Positions 1 through 9,105 are shown, counted from the stretch's first letter. The stretch: 64,000 nucleotides of DNA from Paenibacillus guangzhouensis (GCF_009363075.1 NZ_CP045293.1:6111501-6175500); one strand, 5' to 3'. A program made the numbers and translations. The notes: generated by a model from the sequence alone, not told the origin.

Positions 1-2
1 GT

Positions 3-437
3 TTCGTCGGAGATGTCGTAGACATTCGAGCAGAGATCATCGAGGGCATTATCCGTATGGGCTACATGCCTGTCATCGCCCCAATCGGCATATCGGCGGA
101 TGGTACGCAGCGCTTCAATATTAATGCGGATACCGCGGCGGGTGCAGTTGCTTCCCACATTGGGGTCGCGCAGATGATCGTTGTGACGGATGTGCCGGGC
201 ATTATGAAGAAGATCGATGGCGAGCTGCAAGTTCTGCCGAAGATTACGATAGCAGAGATTGAAGAGATGATTGCAACAGGTGAAATATATGGCGGTATGA
301 TTCCGAAGGTCCGCGCTGCGATGCAATGTATCCAAGGTGATGTGAAGGAAGTCGTCATCGTCAATGGCACGGAACCGAATGTACTGAGCCGAACATTACA
401 TGGTGAAGCGATTGGTACGCGAATTGTGACTGCATAA
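3..437 (+). CDS. argB: Acetylglutamate kinase, 3' part (5' end outside window)
   Basis: This is the C-terminal 144 residues of N-acetylglutamate kinase, which phosphorylates N-acetylglutamate in the second step of arginine synthesis. The reading frame is open from base 3, so the start lies upstream of the window. The family motif NINADTAAGAVAS, which belongs to the ATP/substrate-binding core, and the late GGMIPK motif are both visible, and the protein ends at the usual place. It is followed after 49 bases by argD, and then argF, argG and argH on the same strand, so it is part of an arginine operon. Identification is firm; regulation cannot be judged because the promoter is not in the window. 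Confidence 0.95.
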   Translation, partial: FVGDVVDIRAEIIEGIIRMGYMPVIAPIGISADGTQRFNINADTAAGAVASHIGVAQMIVVTDVPGIMKKIDGELQVLPKITIAEIEEMIATGEIYGGMIPKVRAAMQCIQGDVKEVVIVNGTEPNVLSRTLHGEAIGTRIVTA

Positions 438-486
438 ATAGATGAGGCAATGACAAAGATAGGCGAATTGAGAGGAGGAATTCACG

Positions 487-1698
487 ATGAGTGGAACACA
501 GGAAAAAGGTCAAGGTCAGGTACAAAGCGCGTTATTCCCAACGTACGCAAGATTTCCGATTTCGTTAGTGAAAGGCGAAGGAAGTTATGTATGGGATGAG
601 GAAGGCCGCAAATATCTTGATTTCACGAGCGGTATCGCCGTCAATGGTCTAGGGCATGCACCGAAGCAGGTGAAGGAGAAGCTCGTTTCCCAGTTAGACG
701 AATTGTGGCATGTGTCGAATATTTATCAAATCCCGAATCAGGAAAAGGCAGCGCAGCTGCTGACAGCGAATAGCTGTGCAGACGCGGTGTTCTTCTGTAA
801 CTCCGGTGCGGAAGCGAATGAGGCAGCCATCAAACTAGCTCGTCGCTATCATCAGAAGGTGCTTGGGAATGGACGTTATGAGGTGATCACGTTCACGCAA
901 TCCTTCCATGGACGCACGCTAGCGACCTTAACGGCGACAGGACAGGATAAAGTGAAGGATGGCTACTTGCCGTTGCCGGAAGGCTTCAAGCATGTGCCGA
1001 TGCATGATGAGAAAGCGCTCGAAGCTGCGATCGGAGAGCATACGTGCGCGATTATGCTGGAGCTGGTGCAAGCGGAAGGCGGCATCGTTCCTGTGGAACC
1101 ATCGTTCGTGCAGCACATTGTGAAGCTGTGCAAAGAGCATAATCTCCTCTTAATCATTGATGAGGTTCAGACTGGAATCGGCCGTACAGGCAAATTGTTC
1201 GCTTATGAGCATTACGGTATCGAACCGGATATTTTCACGTTAGCCAAAGCGCTTGGTAGTGGATTCCCGGTTGGGGCGATGTTAGGCAAAGCTTATCTGC
1301 GTGATGCATTTACAGCAGGAAGCCATGCTTCCACCTTCGGCGGGACACCAATTGCGATGGCTGCCGTCATTGCGACGCTCGAGACAATTGTGAACGAGCG
1401 ATTGTCGGAACACGCCGCAGATATGGGCGATTATTTAATGCAGCAGCTGCAAGAGAAGCTGGAAGGCAATACGTATGTGACCGGCATTCGCGGCAAAGGC
1501 TTGATTATCGGCATCGAGTGCATTGAACCGGCAGGTCCGATTATTGCGGAAGCGCAGCAGAAAGGACTACTGACAGTGGCCGCAGGCCCGAATGTGGTTC
1601 GGTTACTGCCGAATCTACTGGTCACACGCGAAGAGATTGATATTGCCGTTGGTGTATTGAATGACATATTAACCGCGAAGGCAGCGGTGAAACAATAG
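487..1698 (+). CDS. argD: Acetylornithine aminotransferase
   Basis: This 403-residue protein is a class III PLP-dependent aminotransferase that converts N-acetylglutamate semialdehyde to N-acetylornithine with glutamate as amino donor. Length is typical of ArgD. Visible motifs are NSGAEANEAAIKLAR (cofactor phosphate loop), FHGRT, DEVQTGIGRTG (the Asp that contacts the pyridine nitrogen) and TLAKALGSGFPVGAMLG, where Lys254 should form the Schiff base. The start is ATG preceded by an AGAGGAGGAA ribosome binding site. Position between argB and argF supports ArgD rather than ornithine or GABA aminotransferase. Some family members also serve lysine synthesis, which cannot be told from sequence. 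Confidence 0.95.
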   Translation: MSGTQEKGQGQVQSALFPTYARFPISLVKGEGSYVWDEEGRKYLDFTSGIAVNGLGHAPKQVKEKLVSQLDELWHVSNIYQIPNQEKAAQLLTANSCADAVFFCNSGAEANEAAIKLARRYHQKVLGNGRYEVITFTQSFHGRTLATLTATGQDKVKDGYLPLPEGFKHVPMHDEKALEAAIGEHTCAIMLELVQAEGGIVPVEPSFVQHIVKLCKEHNLLLIIDEVQTGIGRTGKLFAYEHYGIEPDIFTLAKALGSGFPVGAMLGKAYLRDAFTAGSHASTFGGTPIAMAAVIATLETIVNERLSEHAADMGDYLMQQLQEKLEGNTYVTGIRGKGLIIGIECIEPAGPIIAEAQQKGLLTVAAGPNVVRLLPNLLVTREEIDIAVGVLNDILTAKAAVKQ

Positions 1699-1721
1699 AA
1701 TTTGTAGCAGGAGTGATAGAT

Positions 1722-2672
1722 ATGAGCACGACACAAGAGCTTGGCATTAACCTCAGAGGCCGGGATTTCCTCGGCCTTGGCGATTTTTCTTCTGAAGAAA
1801 TTCGTTATCTGATCGATTTGGCGATTGAACTTAAGAAGAAGCAAAAGAATGGTGAAGTATATCAGCCGCTGAAAGGCAAAACGCTAGGTATGATCTTCGA
1901 GAAATCCTCCACACGTACGCGCGTGTCGTTCGAAGTCGGGATGTATCAACTTGGCGGGCAGGCGTTGTTCTTAAGCAAGAACGATATTCAAATGGGCCGC
2001 GGCGAGACGATTCATGATACGGCGAAGACGCTGTCCCGTTATTTGGACGGGATTATGATCCGTACGTTCGCGCATCGCACGATCATTGATTTGGCGCGTT
2101 ATGCGACGGTTCCGGTGATTAACGCATTGACGGATCTCTCGCATCCATGCCAAGCGCTGGCGGATTACCAGACGATTCTGGAGCACAAGGGCAAGCTGGC
2201 AGGTCTGAAAATGGCTTATGTCGGTGATGGCAACAATATGGTGCATTCCTTGATGATTGGTGCAGCGAAGCTTGGCCTTCACATCTCTATCGCATCGCCT
2301 GCAGGTTATGACATGGACGAGACGATCATTCGTCAGGCGCAGGATATCGCGGCATCGACAGGATCGAAGATCGTGATCACGCGTGATCCGAAAGAAGCGG
2401 TTCAAGATGCGGACGTCATCTATACGGATGTATGGGCGAGCATGGGCTTTGAGTCGGAGCAGCAAGAGCGCGAAGCAGCATTCAAGGACTTCCAAGTCAA
2501 TGAAGAGCTTGCGAAGCTTGCTAAGTCAGACTATCTCTTCATGCACTGCTTGCCAGCACACCGCGGAGAAGAAGTAAGTGCGGGTGTCATTGACGGCGAG
2601 AACTCGATTATTTTTGATCAAGCAGAAAATCGGCTGCATGCCCAGAAAGCGGTTATGGCGGCGATCCTATAG
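1722..2672 (+). CDS. argF: Ornithine carbamoyltransferase (anabolic)
   Basis: This 316-residue protein transfers the carbamoyl group of carbamoyl phosphate to ornithine, giving citrulline. The carbamoyl-phosphate loop SSTRTRVSFEVG, the HPCQALAD motif and the ornithine-side FMHCLPAHRGEEV motif are all present, so the active site looks complete. I chose ATG 1722 because an AGGAG ribosome binding site ends at 1713 and would overlap the in-frame GTG at 1713. Only 23 bases separate it from argD. The cluster lacks arcA or arcC genes, so the biosynthetic role is favoured over the arginine deiminase pathway. Confidence 0.95.
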   Translation: MSTTQELGINLRGRDFLGLGDFSSEEIRYLIDLAIELKKKQKNGEVYQPLKGKTLGMIFEKSSTRTRVSFEVGMYQLGGQALFLSKNDIQMGRGETIHDTAKTLSRYLDGIMIRTFAHRTIIDLARYATVPVINALTDLSHPCQALADYQTILEHKGKLAGLKMAYVGDGNNMVHSLMIGAAKLGLHISIASPAGYDMDETIIRQAQDIAASTGSKIVITRDPKEAVQDADVIYTDVWASMGFESEQQEREAAFKDFQVNEELAKLAKSDYLFMHCLPAHRGEEVSAGVIDGENSIIFDQAENRLHAQKAVMAAIL

Positions 2673-2679
2673 TATGTAT

Positions 2680-2711
2680 GAGGTTCAAAAGATGATTTTT
2701 TGAACTACCTC
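2680..2711 (+). other. Stem-loop between argF and argG
   Basis: The 76-base gap holds an imperfect hairpin: GAGGTTCAAAA, a short loop with a run of T, then TTTTGAAC and CCTC. It has no T-tract after the stem, so it is a poor intrinsic terminator. It may be an mRNA processing or stability element between argF and argG. Pairing is read directly; the role is a guess. Confidence 0.35.
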
Positions 2712-2748
2712 TTATAGTAATTTGATGAGCAATGGGGGAGAATGGACA

Positions 2749-3987
2749 ATGGCAAAAGAAAAAATCGTACTAGCCTATTCAGGCGGTCTTGATACATCAG
2801 TTATTCTGAAATGGTTAAAAGAAACATATGACGCGGAGATCATCGCATTTACGGCCGATATCGGTCAGAAGGATGAGCTCGATGGCTTGGAAGCGAAAGC
2901 CTTAGCGACAGGCGCTTCCAAAGTATACATTGATGATCTTACAGAAGAATTCGCAAAAGATTTCATCTTCCCGATGTTCCAATCGGGCGCGTTATATGAA
3001 GGGCAATATTTACTCGGCACGAGTATCGCTCGTCCGTTAATTGCGAAGCGTATGGTGGAGATTGCGCGCGCAGAGGGCGCGACGGCGATTGCACACGGTG
3101 CAACGGGTAAAGGAAATGACCAGGTGCGCTTCGAGCTTGCGGCAGCAGCGCTTGCGCCGGAGATCAAAGTGATCGCGCCTTGGCGTTCCGAAGAATTCCG
3201 CAACCAGTTCCCTGGTCGCGCGGAGATGATCGCATACGCAGAGAAGCATGGCATTCCAGTTCAAGCATCGGCAGCGAAGCCATACTCGACGGACCGTAAC
3301 TTGCTGCATATCAGCTTCGAGAGCGGCATGCTGGAGGATCCTTGGTTCGATCCAAGCGCAGAAGAGAACAAAGATATGTACGTGCTTAGCGTGTCTCCTG
3401 AGGATGCGCCGGACCAAGCGGAGTACATTGAGCTGGAGTTCGAGCAAGGTGATTGCGTTGCAATCAATGGCGAGAAACTAAGCCCATTGCAAGTGATGGA
3501 GCAATTGAACGAAATCGGCGGCAAACACGGCATTGGACGTGTAGATATGGTCGAGAACCGTTTCGTCGGCATGAAGAGCCGCGGCGTCTATGAGACACCA
3601 GGCGGTACGATCTTGTTCACAGCACATCGCAAGATGGAATCCTTAACGATGGACCGTGATGTGATGCATTTGAGAGATTCCTTGATCTCCAAATATGCAA
3701 CACTCGTATATAATGGCTTCTGGTTCGCGCCAGAGCGTCTAGCATTGCAAGCATTAGTTACTGAGAGTCAACGCAACGTATCGGGTACTGTTCGTCTGAA
3801 ACTGTACAAAGGTAACGTGATTGGTGCCGGCGTGAAGAGCCCTGTGAGCTTGTACAATCCGGATATCGCGACGATGGAAGCCGATCCGACACAAGCGTAT
3901 GACCAAGCGGATGCGACTGGATTTATCCGTCTGAATGCATTGCGTCTCAAAGTAGGCTCCGGCGTGGAGCAAAGCGCGAAGCGCTAA
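2749..3987 (+). CDS. argG: Argininosuccinate synthase
   Basis: This 412-residue enzyme joins citrulline and aspartate with ATP cleavage to form argininosuccinate. The N-terminal [10 protein letters not shown] motif is the PP-loop of N-type ATP pyrophosphatases, and the length fits the family. ATG 2749 is chosen because GGGGGAG lies eight bases upstream and the protein then begins [13 protein letters not shown]; upstream in-frame ATGs lack a good ribosome binding site. It precedes argH by 303 bases, an unusually long gap for this operon. Confidence 0.96.
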   Translation: MAKEKIVLAYSGGLDTSVILKWLKETYDAEIIAFTADIGQKDELDGLEAKALATGASKVYIDDLTEEFAKDFIFPMFQSGALYEGQYLLGTSIARPLIAKRMVEIARAEGATAIAHGATGKGNDQVRFELAAAALAPEIKVIAPWRSEEFRNQFPGRAEMIAYAEKHGIPVQASAAKPYSTDRNLLHISFESGMLEDPWFDPSAEENKDMYVLSVSPEDAPDQAEYIELEFEQGDCVAINGEKLSPLQVMEQLNEIGGKHGIGRVDMVENRFVGMKSRGVYETPGGTILFTAHRKMESLTMDRDVMHLRDSLISKYATLVYNGFWFAPERLALQALVTESQRNVSGTVRLKLYKGNVIGAGVKSPVSLYNPDIATMEADPTQAYDQADATGFIRLNALRLKVGSGVEQSAKR

Positions 3988-4290
3988 GATGGAGAGAGCG
4001 GAGGGTGTGGTGTTAGGTATGAACTGATTCGTCTTACAACGATGCAGCTGATGGAGAGCCGGCGGAGCACGGAGAGAAAGTTTGGAACTGGAGGAGCGAG
4101 AGCGTTCGCCTTTGTTTTTGGATTTCATCCCTAATCAATCTCAATCAAGAAATCCAAAAACAACAGCGACCGGAAGTCCAAAGTTTCTCGGAGTGTGGTA
4201 GAAGGAGACCGGGGATCGTATGCATGCGTGAGATGAATTGGTGAATGACGTTAGACCACACCCCTTCGCGAACGGAAGGGGATTACGAAG
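3988..4290 (+). promoter_or_regulatory. Structured argG-argH intergenic element
   Basis: The 303-base gap has no credible gene. It contains a perfect 14-bp inverted repeat, TTGTTTTTGGATTT at 4112-4125 against AAATCCAAAAACAA at 4150-4163, flanked by weaker outer pairing (GAGAAAGTTTGGA near 4073 against TCCAAAGTTTCTC near 4178). The very ends carry GGGTGTGGT (4003-4011) and its complement ACCACACCC (4255-4263). A second GTGTGGT lies at 4193-4199. It could be an intergenic repeat family, a folded RNA leader for argH, or both. I find no T-box consensus. All pairings were read by eye; no energy was calculated. Confidence 0.5.
4261..4281 (+). promoter_or_regulatory. Hairpin covering the argH ribosome binding site
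   Basis: CCCCTTC at 4261-4267 can pair with GAAGGGG at 4275-4281 across a 7-base loop. The 3' arm is the argH ribosome binding site, ending about nine bases before ATG 4291. Bases 4261-4263 are also the end of ACCACACCC, which can pair with GGGTGTGGT at 4003-4011, so the two pairings exclude each other. This is what a translational switch would look like, but it is an inference from sequence only. Confidence 0.45.
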
Positions 4291-5706
4291 ATGAGTAAAC
4301 TATGGGGCGGCCGCTTCACGAAGCAGACCGATCAATTGGTAGAAGAATATACAGCCTCCATCATGTTCGACAAAGAACTGGCGGAGGAAGACATCCAAGG
4401 CAGCCTTGCACATGTCACGATGCTAGGTAAATGCGGCATCCTTCCGGAAGAGGACGTCGAGAAAATCCGTGAAGGCTTGCTGAAAGTACAAGGGATGATT
4501 CGCCGCGGCGAGATCGAATTCTCCGTCTCGGACGAAGATATCCATATGAATATCGAGAAGACGCTGATCGAAGAGATCGGTCCTGTCGGCGGTAAGCTGC
4601 ACACGGGACGCAGCCGCAATGACCAAGTTGCGACGGACATGCACTTGTACCTGCGGAAGCGGGTTGTTGAGTTCGTAGGCTTACTAGGCAAATTGCAAGA
4701 AGCGTTATTGACGCAGGCCAAGGCAAATCTAAATACGATTGTGCCTGGCTATACACATCTGCAGCGGGCGCAGCCGATTCTGTTCGCGCATCATTTGATG
4801 GCGTATGTCTCCATGTTCGAACGCGATATTGAGCGTCTGCAAGACAGCTACAAGCGCATCAATGTACTGCCGCTCGGCGCAGGTGCGTTGGCAGGGACGA
4901 CATTTGCAATCGATCGCCATTTCGTCGCGCAGCAGTTGAACTTCGACCGCGTCTACGAGAACAGCCTCGATGCGGTAAGCGACCGCGACTTCATCCTTGA
5001 GTTCTTAAGTAACGCATCGATGATCATGATGCATTTGTCGCGCTTCTGCGAAGAGCTCGTGCTCTGGTCGAGTACCGAGTTCCACTTCGTTGAACTCGAT
5101 GATGCCTTCTGCACAGGCAGCAGCATTATGCCGCAGAAGAAGAACCCGGACGTGGCTGAACTGGTACGTGGTAAAACGGGACGTGTCTATGGCAACCTGT
5201 TCGGCTTGCTAACCGTCCTTAAATCATTGCCACTAGCTTATAACAAAGATATGCAAGAAGATAAAGAGGGGATGTTCGACACGGTTCGGACGCTGCAAGG
5301 CGCGCTGCAATTGTTCGCCCCAATGGTAGAGACGATGAAGGTCAACAAAGACCGGATGCGTCAAGCCGTGAACCAAGACTTCTCGAATGCGACGGATATC
5401 GCGGACTTCCTCGTGAACAAGGGTCTCCCATTCCGTCAAGCGCATGAAGTGATCGGGAAGACCGTATTGTACTGCATCCAGAACAACAAATACCTACTTG
5501 ACCTAACACTCGATGAATTCAAGCAATTCTCAGCGTTGTTCGATGATCGCATCTACGAGGTATTGCAGCCGCAGCAAGTGGTGAATGCGCGTAACGTCTA
5601 TGGCGGTACGGCAACAGTGCAAGTGGAAGCTGCAATTACGCGGGCTGAACAAGCTTTAGAGCAGACGGTTGCTTGGGTCGACGAGTATTCGACAAAATGC
5701 AAATAG
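4291..5706 (+). CDS. argH: Argininosuccinate lyase
   Basis: This 471-residue enzyme splits argininosuccinate into arginine and fumarate, the last step of arginine synthesis. The family signature [12 protein letters not shown] and the [13 protein letters not shown] segment are intact, and the length is typical of the fumarase/aspartase superfamily lyase ArgH. The start ATG follows an AAGGGGA ribosome binding site that is itself part of a hairpin. A strong terminator follows the stop codon, closing the arginine operon. Confidence 0.96.
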   Translation: MSKLWGGRFTKQTDQLVEEYTASIMFDKELAEEDIQGSLAHVTMLGKCGILPEEDVEKIREGLLKVQGMIRRGEIEFSVSDEDIHMNIEKTLIEEIGPVGGKLHTGRSRNDQVATDMHLYLRKRVVEFVGLLGKLQEALLTQAKANLNTIVPGYTHLQRAQPILFAHHLMAYVSMFERDIERLQDSYKRINVLPLGAGALAGTTFAIDRHFVAQQLNFDRVYENSLDAVSDRDFILEFLSNASMIMMHLSRFCEELVLWSSTEFHFVELDDAFCTGSSIMPQKKNPDVAELVRGKTGRVYGNLFGLLTVLKSLPLAYNKDMQEDKEGMFDTVRTLQGALQLFAPMVETMKVNKDRMRQAVNQDFSNATDIADFLVNKGLPFRQAHEVIGKTVLYCIQNNKYLLDLTLDEFKQFSALFDDRIYEVLQPQQVVNARNVYGGTATVQVEAAITRAEQALEQTVAWVDEYSTKCK

Positions 5707-5720
5707 AACGATCGATAAGA

Positions 5721-5747
5721 CCGGAGGCGATAGCCTTCGGTTTTTTT
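5721..5747 (+). terminator. Intrinsic terminator after argH
   Basis: CCGGAGGC, loop GATA, GCCTTCGG, then seven T. The stem lies 15 bases after the argH stop codon. Confidence 0.93.
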
Positions 5748-5795
5748 GCCATGATTCAGTAAAATGTAAATACGTGAATCTCTTACAGAGAAGTT

Positions 5796-5825
5796 TTGAT
5801 GCCAGTGTGATATAAGCGGTATAAT
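5796..5825 (+). promoter_or_regulatory. Sigma-A-like promoter for the PIG-L deacetylase gene
   Basis: TTGATG at 5796-5801 and TATAAT at 5820-5825 are separated by 18 bases, about 55 bases upstream of the start at 5880. Confidence 0.65.
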
Positions 5826-5879
5826 GAAGGTGTCTTCAAATAAGAAATTTCAAGATATCCAGGGAGGGTGGAAATCAGA

Positions 5880-6584
5880 ATGACAAATGCTAAAGTAGGA
5901 TTTATCTATGCGCATCCAGACGATGAGACATTTGGTTGCGCTAGTCTTATAAGAGAGCTTGCCGATCAAGGCGGCGAGCCAGTACTGCTCTGCGCTACGC
6001 GCGGCGATGCGGGAAAGACTGGGCGATTAGGGGAAATGACCCGTGAAGAGCTTGCAGTACTGCGTGAACAAGAGCTGCGTACAGCCGGCGATATTATGGG
6101 GCTTTCGGTGATCCATCATTTGGGCTACCCCGACGGTAAATTGAAGGATGTTCCGAGAGCAGAACTTGTGGAACATATCGTGCACTTTATTCAATCCCAT
6201 CAGCTAGCGGTTGTCGTCACATTCCCGGAAGATGGCGTGAGCGGTCATCTCGATCATATCGCCATTCATCATGCGACGAATGAAGCGATCTTCAGTGGAC
6301 GCTGCCCAAGTGTGCAGAAGCTCTATTACAACGCGCCGTTTGAGGTTCGCAATTCGGGCGAAGGCGTAACGCTCAAGATCCAAGTGGAGCCGCATTGGAA
6401 GATGAAGGCCGCCGCACTACGCGCGCACCAGTCGCAGGTCTTTTCTGTGGAACGGGTATTCGGCGATTTGGAGCAGATGCCTAATCAGGCGTGGGCGAAG
6501 GAAGAGGTCTTCATGCTGGCATGGGAACGAGGGACGCATTGGCCGAAGAAGCAGGAAGCAACCATCTATGATGATTTGATCTAA
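5880..6584 (+). CDS. PIG-L/LmbE family N-deacetylase (BshB2-like)
   Basis: This 234-residue protein belongs to the PIG-L (LmbE) family of zinc-dependent deacetylases of N-acetylglucosamine-type substrates. The zinc motif AHPDDETFG lies near the N terminus and the third ligand motif SGHLDHIAIHH lies near residue 120. In Firmicutes the best known members are BshB1 and BshB2 of bacillithiol synthesis, and the size fits BshB2, but I cannot tell it from other PIG-L enzymes. The ATG at 5880 follows AGGGAGGG; an in-frame GTG at 5868 overlaps that site. It is a single-gene unit between two terminators. Confidence 0.8.
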   Translation: MTNAKVGFIYAHPDDETFGCASLIRELADQGGEPVLLCATRGDAGKTGRLGEMTREELAVLREQELRTAGDIMGLSVIHHLGYPDGKLKDVPRAELVEHIVHFIQSHQLAVVVTFPEDGVSGHLDHIAIHHATNEAIFSGRCPSVQKLYYNAPFEVRNSGEGVTLKIQVEPHWKMKAAALRAHQSQVFSVERVFGDLEQMPNQAWAKEEVFMLAWERGTHWPKKQEATIYDDLI

Positions 6585-6601
6585 CCGATCATTGTTCGTT
6601 A

Positions 6602-6624
6602 GGGCAGCGTGAGCTGCCCTTTTT
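6602..6624 (+). terminator. Intrinsic terminator after the PIG-L deacetylase gene
   Basis: GGGCAGC, loop GTGA, GCTGCCC, then five T. Confidence 0.92.
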
Positions 6625-6790
6625 GTATAGTTACATTTCGATTCGTACTTACTCTCATCTCAATCATAAGTTTTACTAATGATACAAATAGCAGATCGGT
6701 ATTTCACTTTACGTCAGCCGAAGCTTATAGTTGAACTGTAGATGAACGTTCAGCACGTGACATTAGTGAATGAGGCAGGGGGGACACAGC

Positions 6791-7837
6791 GTGGAACAGA
6801 CACAAATACTTGCTGTGCAGCAAAAAAGGAAAATACCGTTCGGATGGCTGGCTGGGTTAGGATTAACATTTGTAATTGCTATCGTCGCAAAGTGGTTGTC
6901 GGCACTTCCGTTTCTAAATATTATGGGTCAGCTTGTGATTGCTTTGTTGATCGGGATGGTGATACGATCGATGATCGTCGTACCGGAACGTATCGCGGTT
7001 GGAACGAACTTCTCGAGTAAGAAGCTGCTTCGCTTCGGTATTATTCTACTCGGGATGCGGCTCAATCTTGTGGATCTCGTGCACGCCGGACCGAAGGTGC
7101 TGCTGCTGGCGGTGATTGTCATTATCTTCACGATACCGGTTGTCTATGGGCTTGCGCGTCTCTTCAAGGTAGAGCAGCGGTTAAGCCTTCTCACGGCATG
7201 CGGTTCCGCCATCTGCGGGGCAGCGGCTGTTGTAGCGATCGCGCCGCAGCTCAAGGCGAAGGAAGAAGAGACGGCGATTGCGGCAGCGGTCGTGGCGATT
7301 CTCGGGACGTTGTTTACGCTAACCTATACATTGTTGTATCCCATTCTCGGGCTCTCTGATTTAGGATATGGCGTATTCTCGGGAGCCACGCTCCATGAGA
7401 TTGCCCATGTCATCGCGGCGGCGGCACCGGGAGGGAAAGCAGCGGTCGACCTTGCTGTCATCGAGAAATTGACGCGCGTTGCGCTGCTCGTACCGGTCGC
7501 GATCGGGATTGGCATTGCGGCGAATCGTCTCGAGCGTAAGCAGAGCGGGGACCAAGGGAAATTCGATTGGCGTTCGATTCCGATACCATGGTTCATCGTA
7601 GGGTTCCTTGCAGTGAGCGGCATTCATTCGCTCGGCATCATCCCGACGGGTGTGGCCGATTTCATCGTGGTTATCGCTTATATGCTGATCGCGATGGCAA
7701 TGGCGGGGCTTGGGTTAAGCGTTGACTTCGGTGCATTCCGGCGCTTCGGGCTCAAATCGTTCGCAGCAGGTCTCATTGGTTCGATTCTGCTTGCTCTTCT
7801 AGGATTTGGATTGGTACATGTACTTCAGCTTGCATAA
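6791..7837 (+). CDS. YeiH-family (UPF0324) membrane protein, putative sulfate exporter
   Basis: This 348-residue integral membrane protein has about ten hydrophobic segments and family features of the YeiH/UPF0324 group, including the FGIILLGMRL and ICGAAAVVAIAP segments. NCBI-style names call the family putative sulfate exporters, but the transported substrate is not well established. I chose GTG 6791, which follows a run of G (6778-6783) at good spacing; an ATG at 6770 would add seven residues. A LysR regulator often sits beside this gene in other genomes but none is here. It ends in a terminator shared with the convergent namA. Confidence 0.75.
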   Translation: MEQTQILAVQQKRKIPFGWLAGLGLTFVIAIVAKWLSALPFLNIMGQLVIALLIGMVIRSMIVVPERIAVGTNFSSKKLLRFGIILLGMRLNLVDLVHAGPKVLLLAVIVIIFTIPVVYGLARLFKVEQRLSLLTACGSAICGAAAVVAIAPQLKAKEEETAIAAAVVAILGTLFTLTYTLLYPILGLSDLGYGVFSGATLHEIAHVIAAAAPGGKAAVDLAVIEKLTRVALLVPVAIGIGIAANRLERKQSGDQGKFDWRSIPIPWFIVGFLAVSGIHSLGIIPTGVADFIVVIAYMLIAMAMAGLGLSVDFGAFRRFGLKSFAAGLIGSILLALLGFGLVHVLQLA

Positions 7838-7847
7838 TAGACGAAAA

Positions 7848-7880
7848 AAAGCGGAAATCCCGTCAGGGACTCCGCTTTCA
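7848..7880. terminator. Bidirectional terminator between the YeiH-family gene and namA
   Basis: AAAGCGGA and TCCC pair with GGGA and TCCGCTTT around loop GTCA. A-tracts and T-tracts on the two sides let it serve both converging genes. Confidence 0.85.
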
Positions 7881-7897
7881 TCATATTCAGGGTGAGA

Positions 7898-8917
7898 TTA
7901 ATATCCTCTTACATATTGCTTCGGAGGTACCGCATCTTTCGATACGGCTTGCAACGCATGCAGCGCCCAGTAAGGATCGCGCAGCATACCGCGGCCTACC
8001 GCTACGAGGTCCGCATCGCCATTCGCTACCGTTGCTTCAGCAAGCTTAGGATCATCAAGTATACCTACGGCAATAACCGGAACTTGTAATGCTTCCTTGA
8101 TCGTACGCGCCACTGGCACTTGGTACCCAGGATAGTTACCGGGCTTCTTGCTGCCTGCAGGTGCTTCGCCGCCTGTAGAGACATGGAAGAGGTCTACGCC
8201 AGCTTCTTGATATTGACGGGATACCTTGATCATATGATCGATATCATAACCACCATCCATGTACTCAATTGCCGAGATGCGCATGATAAGTGGCATATCG
8301 GCCGGGATCACGCTCTTAATCGCCTGGATGATCTCAACGCCGAATTTCGCGTAATCTTGACCGTATTCGTCCGTACGTTGATTAAGCGCAGGAGAGTGGA
8401 ACTGATGGATGAGGTACCCATGTGCTCCATGGATCTCGATCGTATCCACGCCAGCTTCCACGGCACGACGCGCAGATTCCTTGAACTTCACGACCATGGC
8501 TTTCACTTCATCTGTTGTGAGGGCGCGAGGTGTCTTATCGTTCTCGGTTACTGGGATGGCTGAAGAGCTCACTGGAACGAGTGCATCGCCTGCTTTACGT
8601 CCCGCATGAGCGATTTGGATACCGATCTTGGAGCCGTATTTATGCACCTCATCAATGATTCGGCGATATGCTGGAATTTGTTCATCCGACCATAAACCTA
8701 GATCATAGTTGGAAATACGTCCATCAGGTTCAACATCCGTCATCTCCATAATGATAAGACCTGTACCGCCAACGGCACGGGAAACATAGTGAACGAAATG
8801 CCAGTCGGTCGGCGTACCGTCCATCGCTTCAACGGAATATTGGCACATCGGCGGCATCACGATTCTATTTTTCAATTCAAGGTTTTTCAATTTGTAGGGT
8901 GTAGATAAATGTGTCAT
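7898..8917 (-). CDS. namA: NADPH dehydrogenase NamA (YqjM-type old yellow enzyme)
   Basis: This 339-residue FMN enzyme reduces activated C=C bonds of enals, quinones and nitro compounds with NADPH, and is linked in Bacillus to electrophile and oxidative stress. It starts MTHLSTPYKLKNLELKNRIV; the PPMCQYS segment carries the Cys that tunes the flavin in YqjM, and HGAHGYLIHQFHSPALNQR is the classical OYE substrate and FMN motif. Length matches YqjM closely. The ATG follows AAAGGAGAG. It is transcribed divergently from an HxlR regulator gene, a common arrangement for stress-controlled reductases. Confidence 0.92.
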   Translation of the reverse strand: MTHLSTPYKLKNLELKNRIVMPPMCQYSVEAMDGTPTDWHFVHYVSRAVGGTGLIIMEMTDVEPDGRISNYDLGLWSDEQIPAYRRIIDEVHKYGSKIGIQIAHAGRKAGDALVPVSSSAIPVTENDKTPRALTTDEVKAMVVKFKESARRAVEAGVDTIEIHGAHGYLIHQFHSPALNQRTDEYGQDYAKFGVEIIQAIKSVIPADMPLIMRISAIEYMDGGYDIDHMIKVSRQYQEAGVDLFHVSTGGEAPAGSKKPGNYPGYQVPVARTIKEALQVPVIAVGILDDPKLAEATVANGDADLVAVGRGMLRDPYWALHALQAVSKDAVPPKQYVRGY

Positions 8918-8984
8918 GGTGTATCTCTCCTTTGGATCTATTGGAATTTGGAATATCGTTTGAACTTGCAGCTGCTGTAATTGA

Positions 8985-9065
8985 ATTATAAGACCAACGA
9001 CTTTAAAAAGGGAAGTAGTGATATTTTTTACATATAGTTTCCCTTAGGGAAGTATTGTGATATAT
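8985..9065. promoter_or_regulatory. Divergent namA/hxlR promoter region with repeats
   Basis: For namA (minus strand) a TATAAT lies at 8990-8985 with a poor -35. For the HxlR gene TTCCCT at 9040-9045 and TATATT at 9061-9066 form a weak promoter. Two near-direct copies of AGGGAAGTA, each followed within a few bases by GTGATAT, begin at 9009 and 9046, and TTCCC-TTA-GGGAA (9039-9051) is palindromic. The repeats overlap both promoters, so they are plausible HxlR operators. Inference only. Confidence 0.5.
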
Positions 9066-9105
9066 TCAGGTAAAAGAGTGGAAAATTTATGAGGAGGGCG
9101 ACAAC

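Noticed and set aside
2865-3254. Long antisense open frames within argG, argH and other genes
   Set aside because: They lie fully opposite conserved genes, lack ribosome binding sites, and their translations match no family; they follow from the codon bias of the real gene.
4021-4290. T-box riboswitch upstream of argH
   Set aside because: The gap is structured, but the T-box consensus (GGGTGGNACCGCG) and a terminator with T-run are absent; GTGGTA at 4195 alone is not enough.
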